64,000 nucleotides of DNA. It comes from Nissolia schottii. Its lineage: Eukaryota > Streptophyta > Magnoliopsida > Fabales > Fabaceae. The stretch is taken from contig QANU01015556.1 in assembly GCA_003254905.1 (NCBI GenBank), positions 1-64,000 on the forward strand, in the 5' to 3' direction. The position numbers and the translations under genes are program-made. The notes beneath the pieces were generated by a model. The model was given only the letters and a program-made list of their open reading frames with translations, searched no databases and was not told where the DNA came from. Every line of letters starts with the position of its first letter. The stretch's first letter is position 1. Shown one piece after another: positions 22,706 to 34,979 of the stretch.

Positions 22706-24245
22706 TGAGTGAAAATTGAAGCTCAATAGTTAAATTTAATTAAATTGGTTTGATTTAATTTGATTGTTATTTTATTTTCCAACAAATTTAAACTAAACCA
22801 AACCAATCTAATCAACTACAGGAATAAAGTGAGGTGGTAAGAGTCATTTCTTTCCTTAATTAAATGTTGACAGTGTAATTCATGCTTTAGGCATAAAATA
22901 GCTTTAAAATTTATCACCAGTGTCTATCTTTTCTAATGAGTTTACAATGTACGAATAGATTAGTGACTACTTTTAGCAGGGAATACCTTGAGAGAGAAAA
23001 AATTGATCCAATCACTTCATAATTTGGTTCGTGTCATTAGGTTAAAGTAAGAGATCATTACAAATTTTTTTTAAAAAAAAAGTTTGTGTTCTTAAAAAAA
23101 ATTAACAGTAGTGTAAAGTTTGTATATGATATACGTACCTAATAATATTGTAAATAGATATATTTATTCAACATAGACAAAACAGACAAAAAAACCTATT
23201 CTAACTAAAAATTTATGTTCAAAACTTTTGAAATATTAGAAATAAATAAACAAAAATAGTTTATCAGTGAACCAGGCTGAGCATTTAAATGATTCGGTTA
23301 TTTAATCATAAATTCAAACCTGAACCACTAATGTTTTTTTTTTTTTAGTTGGTTTCATCAACCCGAAATATTTGAAATATATTTACCTTCCTTACTGTTA
23401 CAAAATAGTCGGCACTTTTTTGAAATATGTAGGAATAGAAAACACAGACATTGGCCAATGAAAAAATTTATTTGTATGCTCATTTTGCACCACGTAGAAG
23501 TATATTCATTCCAGTCATAGTATGAAAATATTCCATCTTTCTAAAAAATTATGTAACATTAATTCAAACAAATTTTAATCATGAGCATTTAATATAACAA
23601 AAATGCTACATGTACATCCAATTTTATACACCTGTACATACACAATTAGTAATACACAAACTTTATTCTCATGAGTGGACAAACATTACAAACTTATAGA
23701 TGATATTCTCAATTATACTTATTTAAGTGCACAAACATTACATGCATTAAAATATAAACTTTATGTATATAAGTATAAAGTGTATGTATGGTGTATATTT
23801 TTTGGTGTACGTGTAGCAGAACTCTTAATATAATCATGTATGAAACTAATAGGTGAGAGAAAAAGTTAAAATAACATTAATGCAAATAAATTAAAATTAC
23901 CAAATGACTCACAAGAGAAAGTGGGATTTTATTGCCTAAAATTAAATGCAGAGGATGTTAATATTTTTATATGAAGTCACAGAGATTAACAAAATAAAAG
24001 AAGAAATCGTGACAAATATACACCAAGGTTAAGGTGATTCAAGAATATTAACAATTTTCGCTTTGAAAAAGCATGTTGGATATCTGTCTTCATACAGTAT
24101 TGACAGGGACAACAAAAGTTGGGGTAATGAGTCACGTGAAAATGCATTCTTAAATTGAAAATCAAACAGGATCTAGTGCCACCATACTCTGTATAGTTTA
24201 AGGATAAACACGGTACGTATGGCCTAAAATTGTATGGTCTAGTGT
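22706..24245. other. Right part of segment B, non-coding
   Basis: AT-rich with T and A runs. 24,105-24,210 resembles 5885-6010 of segment A. No gene, LTR or inverted-repeat termini recognised. Confidence 0.35.
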
Positions 24246-24246
24246 C

Positions 24247-24546
24247 ATAATCAGCTGTATCCTGCTGCCTCGATCATATCTCGTATTCGTGAATTATTGT
24301 CAAAAAATTGGGTGGTGCATCTTCGACACATCTTTAGAGAGTCCAATCGTATTGCAGATTGTCTTGCTCATCTAAGTCATAGTCTACCTTCCTTTGAGGT
24401 TTCTTACTTTGACACAACGTCTGCGGCTACTCGTCCTCTTCTTTTGAATGATCAGAGTCAGATTGCGTGGCCTTGTAGAGGCTAGTTTGTTTGTCGTTTG
24501 TTTCTTTCTTTGGACTTTAGCCCCTCTGTCTACCCAAAAAAAAAAA
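24247..24546 (+). mobile_element. 5'-truncated LINE 3' end (RNase H tail) with poly(A)
   Basis: Open frame from just after a TAG to 24,485 reads PAASIISRIRELLSKNWVVH, then HIFRESNRIADCLAHLSHSL, the C-terminal end of the RNase H domain of plant L1-type non-LTR retrotransposons (conserved REANR-AD-LA block). It ends with a short 3' UTR and about 11 A at 24,536-24,546. Severe 5' truncation is normal for LINE insertions. Target duplications not resolved. Confidence 0.8.
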
Positions 24547-24837
24547 GTGGCGAGGCGCCAATCAGTGTACCACTTGCATTTAAACGATTTAGAGTGGGGT
24601 AGGTCAATTTTTTAGATGAGTTAAAACTATGTGTTTACTCTTTTTAAAATATTATAAACTAAAATTAAAGGTTGATAATATTTTTTTAAAATATGCACTA
24701 AATGTGTTTTAAGAACATATAATAATTTCTATAACTTTTGTATGAACTGTGTGATTGAATAAACAATTGTGGTTAAATTTAGTTATTAATTGCAATGTTT
24801 TGATATAAACTTATTTTGTATTTGAATAAAATATGGG

Positions 24838-24865
24838 TCATATATATATATATATATATATATAT
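24838..24865. repeat. (TA)n microsatellite
   Basis: About 13 TA units directly next to the MITE, which may have inserted into it. Confidence 0.9.
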
Positions 24866-25077
24866 GGAGATGATTGAGATGAGAGTAAATTTTCAGCCAT
24901 TCAAGATCAATTCCTAAAATGGAAATGTATTAGAATTGATTTCAATTCATTAATTCCTTCTCTCTCCTATATAATATATTTTCTTTTGAATATTTGATCT
25001 TGACCATACAAATACAATCCAATGGCTGAAAATTCATTCTCACATGAAAAAAAACTCATTCTCACTTGAATCATCCC
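24866..25077. mobile_element. Short MITE with GGGATGATT termini
   Basis: The left end GGAGATGATTGAGATGAGA, followed by 'ttttcagccattc', mirrors the right end 'aatggctgaaaattcattctc' and 'cacttgaatcatccc'. It is a near-complete inverted repeat of about 50 bp per side with AT-rich centre. Class not certain; target duplication probably within TA repeats. Confidence 0.7.
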
Positions 25078-25312
25078 ATGTGTGTGCGCGTGTGGAATTT
25101 GATAATCTGCACAAGCTCGTGTAGAGGTTGACATTCTCTACATTTTAAAATGGTTAAAACACCCAATCCTCCTTTTATTAAATCAAAATTTGACTATGGG
25201 CAATTTGATATTTTTGTTTCCCACCCATTAATTAATTGTTAACATATCTTATTTCATGAAACCTTACACGCTTTAAGAATGTGCCCCTCACCTGCAAGGA
25301 TAATTTTAGTGC

Positions 25313-25524
25313 TATTTATGGCATTCGATTCTTTAGGGATCTTGACGAATATTTGGGTTTTCCCCTTCTACAAGGGTGTGTGAAAAATATCTCATTTTGT
25401 AGGTTTATGGAGAAGATCAATAATAAGTTGGCTAGTTGAAAATGCGGTCTCTTAAATAGGGCAGACAAAATATATTTGGCTAAGTCGGTTATCTTTTCCA
25501 TCGCTGCCTACACTATGTGATAGG
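25313..25524 (+). pseudogene. LINE reverse transcriptase C-terminal fragment
   Basis: The frame reads YLGFPLLQGCVKNISFCRFM, then EKINNKLAS-stop-KCGLLNRADKIYLAKSVIFSIAAYTM. This matches the region after the RT palm in plant L1 elements (YLG-P...F..I..K...L..WK...LS.AGR..L.KSV..SIP.Y.M). A TGA replaces the usual Trp codon. Both ends are truncated, the right one at the CACTA insertion. It is a different LINE from the tail at 24,247. Confidence 0.8.
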
Positions 25525-25533
25525 GGCTATATA

Positions 25534-26395
25534 CACTACAAGAAATATGACTATTATCGTCAACACATTATCGTCGGACGCGAGCCAACGGTATTACCGT
25601 CGGTAAAGGCAATAAATCCGACGGTAAGCGGCTTGCGCAAAAAGAACTGGGAAAGAGATATTAGATTACCATCGGTAAAAAAATCTGACAGTAACACCAA
25701 TGGTAATTGTTCGCGAGAAGGGGCGCAAAAAACTTACCATTGGCATCAATCGATGGTAAAAATTGTGAAGTTTTGTTTTATAAAAAATAAAAACAATTTC
25801 CGTCAGTCACTACAGATGGTAAATTCAAACCAACTATATTATGCCAGGTGTGTAGGACTCACTTTATCGTCGGCCAAGACCGACGGTAACGTCTTGGAAA
25901 TAATAACCGACACGTCTTCCATACCGTTCAAACCAGCCATAAATATCCAGTTACCGTCGGACTAAATCGACAGTAACCGTCTCGAAAATAACCACCATCG
26001 GGGAAGACCCCGAACCCCGATTGGATGACTCCTGACTTGTTAGCGGCGTTGAAGCTATATTGGGATGGGCAGGAATACAAGGCCAGGTCAGCCAGCTTGA
26101 AGCGTGGGTGGACGCAAGGTCGAGGCGGCAACGTGCACATTGGAGGGTCTGCTAGCTTGCCCGATACGCGACAGAGAATGGTATATATTTTATAATAAAG
26201 TAGAAGTTAAATTATTAGTAATGTATATATTGTAGCTTTCATATATGTTAATTAATTAATTAGTTTTTATTTATATATTTTAATGTTATTTTCAACTAAA
26301 TATGAAGTCAAAAACTCTTGGAAGACCGCCGACTGATGCGGAACTGTTTTACGAGACCCACACGCTGAAAAGCGACAAGTCGAGGTGGGTCGATG
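25534..26395 (+). mobile_element. CACTA (En/Spm) transposon, 5' end and transposase piece
   Basis: Begins with the CACTA terminus CACTACAAGAAATATGAC at 25,534, followed by repeated subterminal motifs of the type ACCGTCGG / CCGACGGTAA (25,560-25,975), the usual transposase-binding arrays. A transposase-like coding region follows from about 26,026. The element is cut at 26,396 by an LTR start; its right end is not seen in the window. Confidence 0.85.
26026..26395 (+). pseudogene. Plant transposase (Ptta/En/Spm, Transposase_24-like) fragment
   Basis: Exon-like frame 26,026-26,179 reads TPDLLAALKLYWDGQEYKAR, then SASLKRGW...GGNVHIGGSASLPD, ending ATG|GTATAT (donor). After about 120 bp of AT-rich intron-like DNA a second piece (about 26,302-26,395) reads KTLGRPPTDAELFYETHTLK and SRWVD. 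The W-S-EY--RS---K and HTGGS...GRPPT--ELF--TH pattern is the En/Spm-type Transposase_24 region. It is truncated by the LTR at 26,396, and 5' exons are not identified. Confidence 0.75.
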
Positions 26396-26953
26396 TGTAA
26401 TATCCCACTTTTTCCTTAAGGGAAATTTCACCTAATTAATATTTACAAGTCAATTATTGAGACTAGGAAACTAAATTATATTAATTAATACGTACCAAGA
26501 CACTCAAATAAAATAAAGACAACACTATGCTTAAAAACATTAACGTACCTAATGTCAATATGCTTCTGAAATTAGTTTGTAAAATAAATATTAATTCTTA
26601 TAAAATGATAAATCACGACCACAAAATAACCAATGAAATTAATTATTAAAGTTACAAAAAAAACATAGTTTAGGTATACCTCACATCTTAACCTTTGTAT
26701 AATACTAAGAGAATTATTATGGAGATCTAATTAATGTTATAAGAGGTAAAATGCATTATTGAATATTTATTATAATAATAAAGTAGTAAAACGTGTTATC
26801 TTAAGTCATGGAAACAATATGTAATTGTCAATAATGTACATAAGATTATTATCCTACCAAAGCAATTAAAATAGTATTGTATATATAAAAAAAATCAACT
26901 TAAAACACAAATATATAGTATAATATAATGAAAAATCAAATACTAGATATATA
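26396..26953 (+). mobile_element. Chromovirus-type LTR, family 5, left part
   Basis: Starts TGTAATATCCCACTTTTTCC, the usual start for these LTRs, then AT-rich U3. Interrupted at 26,954 by an inverted LTR unit flanked by ATATA. The likely continuation is 30,916-32,358. Confidence 0.55.
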
Positions 26954-27858
26954 TGTAACACCCTAGCTAACTGCATACCCTCGAGCAGTATGCAATGCTC
27001 ACTAGGTTGTTAATCACTTGGTGGGAATACTCATAGTCCCTCATTACTTTTTCGAAAATACTAGTTTAAGGAAACCAATTTAAAACTTTTCTACTGAGTG
27101 CTTATTCATGAAATATGAGCCATGTGTGAATCAAAGTGTATATACAAGGTAAACGATAGTGCTTGAGGCATACAACTAATAGCCATTCATAGAATGAATA
27201 ATTACATAAGCAAGTACTTGGTCCTTCACAGATGAGTACAACCAATCATGTAATATTATAATAAAGTTGCTTATACATGTTATAGTTATCCATATACATC
27301 ACAAAAGTTCGGCTAGCGTATCACTAGCCCAGCATGTCTTCATAGCCTTGAAGATCTGTCTGTCCGTCATTGGTGACTTGTCCTCCGTTCTTTTCTGATC
27401 CTCTCGTTGCTTATCGTAGCTCACGTCTGCCCCTGGAAGCATAAGTGAGTGGGGGTGAGAACATTCGTCCTTAGTGGTTTACCTTGGCGTCGGGGGATCT
27501 TTTTAACTCACTTATCAACCGGCCGCTCAGGTGTTTCTAAGTGAACATGCATACTAACATCCTACTGATTATTATCTGGCCTAAAGTCCTGAACGGCTTT
27601 ATCTACTTTACTAGGTGACTGGGGAACTAGTCTTGCTTATCTAAGTTCTCGTGCTTGTTAACTTTTCTTGCGTATATACATAGCCGTCTCGAGCGTTCTC
27701 TTGACGGGACTTACTTCATACACATGCTCATATACATTATCATATAATTATACATTACATACTCATACGTCATCATATACTCATGCATCATATACTCATA
27801 CATCATATACTCATATAATCATTCATCATATGCTCATGCTTGGGGAACATGGGAATCT

Positions 27859-28070
27859 CTTACGCATACCGGCTCACCCGGGTTAGCGTCCTTCTTTTCT
27901 TTTCTTACGCATACCGGCTTGCCTGGGTTAGCGTCTTCTCATTCTTTTTCTTACGCATACCGGCTTGCCTGGGTTAGTGTCCTTCTTTCTTTTTCTTACA
28001 CATACCGGCTTGCCCGGGTTAGCGTCTACTGATTCTTTTCCTTACGCATACCGGCTTGCCCGGGTTAGCG
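27859..28070 (-). repeat. Five tandem 45-46 bp repeats in LTR
   Basis: CTTACGCATACCGGCT...GGGTTAGCG repeats start at 27,859, 27,904, 27,950, 27,995 and 28,041, separated by T/C-rich filler. Confidence 0.9.
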
Positions 28071-28344
28071 CTTTTCCTCTAGTCCTTCGCTCATGTAGCC
28101 GTGGCCAAACGACTACAACCACTTCTGTTCCCAACTTGACTGACGACCCAGCTGCGCTCACACCAGAGTGGTTGCTAACCACCGATGGGGTTTAGGTCCA
28201 TCGCCGCCAATCAAGCGGGCTAACCTCTACTACGTAGGAGGCGGGGGTTGGCCCTTGCGACACAACCAAGCATTGGACTCATACATCATCATACTCATAG
28301 CCTTAGGCGTGACGTCACCCTTTCTCATTCTTCCTTTCGTTACT

Positions 28345-28495
28345 TTCTTTCTTTTCATTTTGTTCTTCCGAGCCAGGCGTGAACTCCTGGTCCTCGTTCT
28401 CATTCATCATTTCTTTCTTTCTTTTCATTCTGTTCTTCCGAGCCAGGCGTGAACTCCTGGTCCTCGTTCTCATTCATCCTTTCTTTCTTTCTTTT
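28345..28495 (-). repeat. Two ~70-bp tandem repeats in LTR
   Basis: GTTCTTCCGAGCCAGGCGTG and CTCCTGGTCCTCGTTCTC followed by CTTT runs, present twice in succession. Confidence 0.85.
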
Positions 28496-28974
28496 CATTC
28501 TTCATCATTAACCAATCCACCCCTTTGTGGGGACTGGTGAGGGGCGTTTCCGCCAAGAGAGATGCATCCTATCATATAGCTACATACTTGTTCCCTAAGG
28601 TTCAATTATGCTCTTTAAACTTTACGTGATTAACCTCTAGTTCTCATGATGCATGATAGCATAATCATTCCTAACATACATATTCTACATGCAATGTTCC
28701 ACATACATCATTATACAAATATGTCATGCACTCATCATAAACATACCTCATGAAAATGTTCTACATGCATCATCATAACATGACTCATTCATTCATCGTA
28801 TTCTCATAAACATAAGGGAGCATACTATCACTTGCTAAACCTAACATAGCATATCCAAGCATTTGTTCCATAAACAACATAATCATATAAAACATAATCA
28901 CATAACGTATATTATTTCCTTATGACAGCATAGGCTACGTCTGTTTTCTGTCAGTATTTAGTTATCAGAAACCG

Positions 28975-29480
28975 GAAAGGTTCAAGACCTTACCCCCAAG
29001 GTTTTTGATAGCCCGAAGATCATTTTTCATGTCTAAAATTTCAGATTCTGACCTCAGCACCACGAAATTACAATTCTACCCTTTTTCCCAAAATTACCAT
29101 TTCGCCCCCGTAAACGCCCTGTTTTCTTTAGAATTTTTGTTCTCAAAAACCCGATGGACTCAAGACTTGCCCTTAAGGTTTTTGATAGTTATAAACCCAT
29201 ATTTTCTGAAAACAAACCCAGTTTTTCAGTCCCAAGATGTGAAATTCCCGTTTTGCCCTTTTATGATCAAAATGCTACTTTTGCCCATAAAACCGATTTC
29301 CTTCAAAATTTTAGTTAACCACACTCCAATGGACTCAAGTCTTGACCCCAAGGTTTTTGATATCTCTGAACCCATTTTTCATAAAAAGAAACCCAGATTT
29401 TTACTCTAAATACCCGAAATTACAGAAATGACAATTTTGCCCTTTTATGCCAAAAACCCCATTTTTGCTCTATGTCACCT
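28975..29480 (-). repeat. ~178-bp tandem module in LTR
   Basis: The phrase 'caag(a/t)cttg(c)cc...aaggtttttgata' recurs near 28,980, 29,160 and 29,335 with similar DNA between. The same module occurs in plus sense at about 52,340-52,590 of another LTR. Confidence 0.75.
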
Positions 29481-30802
29481 TTCCTCAAAACTCTTCCATG
29501 TACAACACTAAAAACATTTTTCCACATACTCCAGCATTTATAAATCACATATTATCATCCTCAAATCACAAAATGGCACATTTTTACCCACCTCATACAT
29601 TATCTCAACATATATCACATAAATGCACATTTTATCACATATTCACACATACACATATTTAGATCACCAAGGGGGTGATTTATGCATAGTTACCCACATC
29701 ATACATTCTACCTTTTTCCCACCTATTTCAACCATTCAAAATCACATTCATTTTAATCAAATCATTAATAACACAAGAAAATTCATTTTTAGGCATAAAA
29801 CACATGTTATGGGCATTTACTCATAAATCACTTAAGCATGCAAGAGGCATAGAACCATCAAGGGATGGTTTTAGCTAGTTACCCACCTCTCAAAAAGGTT
29901 GGTGAAGGGAGTTGGGAGTGAAGTTCCACAAGCCTTGATGTTCCCAAAGCTTTATGTCACCTTTCTCCAAAATGAGGACCTTGCACAATGAAGAGGATGA
30001 TGATGTTGTTCCTCTTGGTTGTGAGTGTAAGAAAATGAAACTAAGATGAGGAGACTTTGGGGGTGTGGTTCGGTTGTGGAAGGTGGAAGGAGGTGGAAGA
30101 AGTGCTTGATCTCTTGGTGGTTTGGTGGTGTGCTTTGAAGCTTAGTTTGGTGTGTGTTTTTGGGAGAATGTAGAAGATGAAATTCTTGAGATTTTGGGGG
30201 AAGAGGAGCTCGTTTTTTGGAGGCTGATTTGTGAGGAAATTAATTGATTTTTTTGAAATAAAGAAAAGGTGGTGAATAGTGTAAGGCATGGGCTTAGGTA
30301 TGGGTGGGTATGGGCATGTGTAAGGAAGGTATGGTGATGGGAATTTGGAAGCACATTTTGGGGAACTATTTTTTGTCCAAAATTATCTCTTCCAACCGTG
30401 CAGCCCTCTTCTTTGGCTGATGAGATTTCATTTTTTTCCGGTTCCGGTTCGTTCGTGTTTTATCACTCGCAGTGTCGGTGCGTCGCGCACGGTCGTCCGA
30501 AAAATATTCCGTTTACACCGTTGCGATCTCCTAATTCCCCCCTACCTAAGGGTATTAATATTTAAAGGTGTTTGTGAATTTTTCTCCGGGGAAATATTTT
30601 CACGGACATTTTTTCACGTTGGGAAATTTCATCGGCGAACAGCGGCTATTCAGTTGTCTGCCGAATTTTCTACCGCGACACGTTTTATTTCCTAGGGATA
30701 TTCTACCTAATAATTTCCCATTTTTATTCTCTAATCATGATTAGAAATTAATTTGGTATTTATGTGTACAATTATTTCTCTAAGAAAAATCGAGACGTTA
30801 CA

Positions 30803-30915
30803 ACAGGCGTCCCGGTGCTTGACGGACACCTGTAATTTACGCTTCCAACCTCTAAAGAGTTCGCAACCGAACTTATTATGCTAAATCTTTGCTAAGGGAA
30901 AACTGGGATGTTACA
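30803..30915 (-). mobile_element. LTR 5' stub (another chromovirus LTR start)
   Basis: The minus strand starts TGTAACATCCCAGTTTTCCC at 30,915 and runs 113 bp up to the next LTR start at 30,802. The pair of ATATA direct repeats (26,949-26,953 and 30,916-30,920) flanks stub plus inverted LTR as one unit, although ATATA in AT-rich DNA is weak evidence. Confidence 0.5.
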
Positions 30916-30971
30916 ATATACATATGTACATACTGCAAGAAATTATTTTCTAATAAAACATCAAGCAATAG

Positions 30972-31007
<36 letters not shown>

Positions 31008-32358
31008 ATACTACAAGCATGATTTCCTAATAAAACATCGAGTACTAGATATACATATATACATGTACAAGCGACAAGCATTACTAATACAGGTATGATA
31101 CTTTGTTATATATTGATATTTACAACAATACGCAATTGTATAAACTGTCTTAAATATCATGGAGAATTATATAAATGTTGCTTGAATACAACAATATTAA
31201 TAGTCACTGGGAAATTAAATTATAAAATTCATCCTCAAAAAAATGCCAGTTAAAATAATAGCTTTTATGATATTGCGGGATTTTGTGATCTCTGGACCGA
31301 TTTCCAGTCATCATTGGAATTTAATACGTATCGAAGGCACTCGTAAAATAAATTAACTGCCTTAGATTAAAAATTAAATTCCTTGTTGGAATTGATTTAA
31401 AATATAATTTAATAATTTAATAATTTTTCGTGCTAATTTTCGGTCGCCAAAAATCAAAAATTTAAGCGCGGACAGGTTGTACCCGAAAAAATGCACTGTT
31501 ACGGGGGAGAAATTTAGAGTGTCTAAGTTAAAATTTAATTTCACATTTTAAATGTTTAATTGATACACAATTATGTTTAGAAAAATTGTACGTCATCCGT
31601 TGATTTTTCACGCACACGATCACGCGCGAAATCGGGCAGTTAAACGATTAAACAGTACTGTCAGTATGCAAATTTGGAACAAAATTGCTCCCTATCTTCC
31701 ATGGCCTGCAAGAGCTGCCTGCTCCTAGCCACCATCATTTCTTTTTTCTTCACCCAAGATACTCCATGCACATGCATTGGTCGTAAGGAAAAGGTATAAT
31801 AATTATATATCATTACATTAGATTAATTTAATTAAAATTTGCCTAGAAATTTCCCCCAAGGCTGCACATGCTATGGCTGCAGCCATGCCACCACCACCAC
31901 CATTTGAATTTTTATCCATTTTGGCCAACTATGGACATGCATTGGTCAAGGCCAAAAGCTAACATGATTACACATCATTACATCAAATAAACTAAATCAA
32001 AATTTAGCCCAAATATCCCTTGCATAGCTAAACACTAACCTGCATTCTCTCATCCATTTTTTTCATTCTTCTCCTAGATTCCATTTTCTCTCTAAAACAT
32101 CCAAGAGATTAAGCCCAAGGAACCACCCTTTGTTCTTGGTAAAAATCAAGCGTCCTCACCATTTTCTCTTCCCCAAAAACTGAACCCAACTCCTCTCATT
32201 CTCATCATTTTCTTTTCATTTTCCTACACCAAAAATCTAAAGGAGAACACCATCTTGTTCTCTCTATAACTCTAAGCCACACCATTTGCAAGCAAGGAAG
32301 ACATAACTTTTATTTTTCAAGTAAGGAATCACAAAGATCCCGCCAACGCCACACCGGA
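30916..32358 (+). mobile_element. Chromovirus-type LTR, family 5, right part
   Basis: Holds a (TG)n run at 30,975-31,006, then LTR-like GC-richer stretches (31,270-31,680) and a C/T-rich leader 'catggcctgcaag...ccaccatcattt' to 32,358, in the same order as other long LTRs here. No coding. Assigned to the LTR starting at 26,396 by position only. Confidence 0.45.
30975..31006. repeat. (TG)n microsatellite
   Basis: About 16 uninterrupted TG units. Confidence 0.95.
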
Positions 32359-32760
32359 TGTAACATCCTGTTTTTCCCTGTACGGAGATTTTGCATAATA
32401 AATAATTATAAGCCGATCAGGGAGGTGAGAAAATTAAATTATTACCTTTAACTCATAAGAATTGCAGTTAAAATTAGGGTTCCGCGATCTCGCAGATTTT
32501 TCGGAGACTTAGGACGATTTTTGGACCAATCGAAAATTTTTTCGGATACCCAAAGTGACCGTAAAATACACTAATAAGAAAATAAATCCAAGAATATCTC
32601 AACCAAACTCAAACTACTAATAAGAAAAATTAGTAGATTACGACGGTGTGTCCGAAATATTTTTAGGACATCCGCACACGAACAGTTTATGACAAAACAT
32701 GATCAAACATGATCAAAATTATACCAGGTGGAGTCAGGCTTATCCCCTGCCACGGTTGGC

Positions 32761-32763
<3 letters not shown>

Positions 32764-32801
<38 letters not shown>

Positions 32802-32903
32802 TATAATAATAATAATAATAGTAAAAGTAATAATATAATAACATATATAATATAATATAATAGTTTTAATATATATATATAAATCATGCACAGTGAGGTG
32901 GTG

Positions 32904-32946
<43 letters not shown>
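32764..32946. repeat. (TA)n / (AAT)n low-complexity tracts
   Basis: Two long TA runs (about 32,764-32,796 and 32,908-32,946) around AAT-rich DNA, bounded by GC-containing hairpins (CCCTGCC/GGCAGGG and CTCAGC/GCTGAG). They give a spurious minus-strand frame. Confidence 0.9.
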
Positions 32947-32949
<3 letters not shown>

Positions 32950-33348
32950 CCTCAGCCACGCTGAGACTTCATTTCCTTTCTTTGTTATTTTCATTTTTTG
33001 TTTGTTCTGTTCACGCATTGCTGTAATGCTGCTGGATGTTAGAAAAATAGCGGGGACCATACTAACGTGCTTAGGGGATTTTTCCCCATCACTTCTACTG
33101 TTTCCAAACTAGATTTTGAGGTGGGTAATTCGACTATCACTGTCTATGTGATTTTTCTGTGATATTGTATGTTTGTATTTTTGTAAAACAAAAATAGGAA
33201 ATGTTATGTAGAAAATATAGAGATAAAAATGTAAGGAAGATTTTTAGTAGTTTTGATGTTAGAAAAAATATAACTGTGCTGGTTGGAACTGTATGGGAAG
33301 CCTCAGTGAGCACTAAGAATACAAGATTTTAACGCTGTGAAATTCGTT

Positions 33349-33556
33349 CCGCTGAGCGGCCTTAGTGGTCTGCTGAGTGGCCGGGCGGGAGTAAACATTG
33401 TTGAACTTGCATCAGGTCCAGGCGTTGAGTGGCCTAGCCTAGGCACTGAGCGGCTTGACCTGAATCCTTGAAAAAGACTTGGCATAAGAATGGCTAAGCA
33501 ACCTGGGAGTTCCTCATGGACGCTGAGCGGTCTAGCTAGGGCACTGAACGGCCTGA
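33349..33556. repeat. CCGCTGAGCGG palindrome array in LTR family 3
   Basis: Six copies, from exact to degenerate, of CCGCTGAGCGGCCTWG: near 33,349, 33,372, 33,423, 33,445, 33,521 and 33,543. Confidence 0.8.
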
Positions 33557-34948
33557 AGAAATCCTAGTTCACTAAGTTAACCTTGAACGAGAAGTTTTCA
33601 TGGACCCGCATACTCCAACCAAGCACCAAATCCCTTAAGTTTAGGTGCCATGATTAGAGTAACTATGTTATTATGTGTTGTAATTATAATAGCCTGCATC
33701 ATGAGGACTCGGTCGTCAGTAAGGCTTAGGACGACTGTAGATAACTAGAGGTTAAAGTCACCTAATTGTATTAAGATAAAGAATAGACCTAGGGAACCAG
33801 CTAAGTCTAAACACGGGCCCCGACCCCAGAGGGTTTGGAGTAGCCGGAACATATGACCTAGTTATACGATCAGGAAATCCTTATCTCTTGGCACGTCATA
33901 CTTGACAAGCCCTTTGCCAGTCTAGTAAGAAGGACTGGTTCATGATTATGAAACGCAGACATAGACCTGAGCGCGGCCATTGACCTGGTATGAAAGAAAA
34001 GAAAGAAGGTCAAGAAAGAAAGAGAAGAAAGAAAGTAACGAATGAGCTTTTACGTCATGACATCGAAAAGTAAAGTATGTCCCCAAGTGTGGACACAGAG
34101 AAGAAAGTCAAAGTAATGAGCCCACTCTTGGCGTCACCGAAAGGGTGGACCCCCTCACCATTAGCCGAGTAAGAAAGAGCACAGCCTGGTCGACGAGGAT
34201 ACGGAAATAAAGTAGGTTGTAGCTGCAAAGGGGATGACGGTCCCACGGACTACATAGGAGAATGATGGGCATAAAGTAACGAGAAGGACGCCACCACAGT
34301 GCGCATAAGAGAGCTCCCTTTCCCTAGACATGCATGAAGTTTACCTGATGAATGGTATATGTATGTGTATGTATGTCTAAGTGTATGGAACGTTACAAGG
34401 ACAAGGGTACGTGACACAGTATCACAAGGCCCTGACGGTATAGGCTAGAAAGCACGAGACTCTATAACTAGGTTAAGCAAGATTAGATTTCCCTACGATC
34501 ACCTAGTAACTTAGGTAAAGCTGCTCAGGCCTAGCATGGAGAATAATAAGTAGGGTTTTAGTATGTTATGACACCTAGAAACCCCCTGAGTGGCGGGATC
34601 ATAATTGAAGTGAAATGAACAGGTATTTCCCAAAGGACCCCAATGAGGACGACATGTTCTCACCCCCCCACTTTGTTATGATTCCAGGCCGGAACCAGTG
34701 GCACGCTGCAAGGACAAGGACTTACCCTGAAATGAGGACAAGGACTTCCCCTGTAGCAGGAAGCCTCTGAGCCAAGAGATTGCAGAAGAGCAACCGTTGC
34801 TACCATCGACAAGCCAGCGGGTCAAGGATTAGTGATGTGTCCCGTGTAACACTCACACGGTCTAGTCAGGCCGTTGATGACTACGTGTAGTAGATGTACA
34901 ACTATAATATTATTCAACTATGTAACTGTATTCTAGACCAAATGATTG

Positions 34949-34956
<8 letters not shown>

Positions 34957-34979
<23 letters not shown>
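34957..34979. repeat. (GT)n microsatellite
   Basis: Short TATATGTGTG run inside the family 3 LTR. Confidence 0.85.

Larger units (their letters stand above)
26954..30802 (-). mobile_element. Inverted LTR, family 2 relative
   Basis: On the minus strand it runs from TGTAACGTCTCGATTTTT (30,802) to GCTAGGGTGTTACA (26,954). The leader section 30,040-30,360 closely matches 17,210-17,530 of the plus-strand family 2 LTR, and the 26,954-27,100 end matches 19,850-19,990. In place of the GGTTCCGCGG module it has a ~178-bp repeat module (28,975-29,480), and it has five 45-46 bp repeats at 27,859-28,070. No internal region attached. Confidence 0.85.

Noticed and set aside
27859-28070. Regular 45-bp repeats resembling a CRISPR-like array
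   Set aside because: Spacers are similar T/C-rich filler, the setting is a plant LTR, and no cas-like genes exist; it is an LTR minisatellite.
29005-30695. Frames of 67-134 residues
   Set aside because: Within the inverted LTR; the same products appear in its plus-strand relative as LTR noise.
26949-30920. ATATA as firm proof of one insertion unit
   Set aside because: Kept only as weak support, because ATATA is common in this AT-rich DNA.
32687-32959. 90-residue minus-strand frame with Ile/Tyr repeats
   Set aside because: Translation of TA microsatellites.
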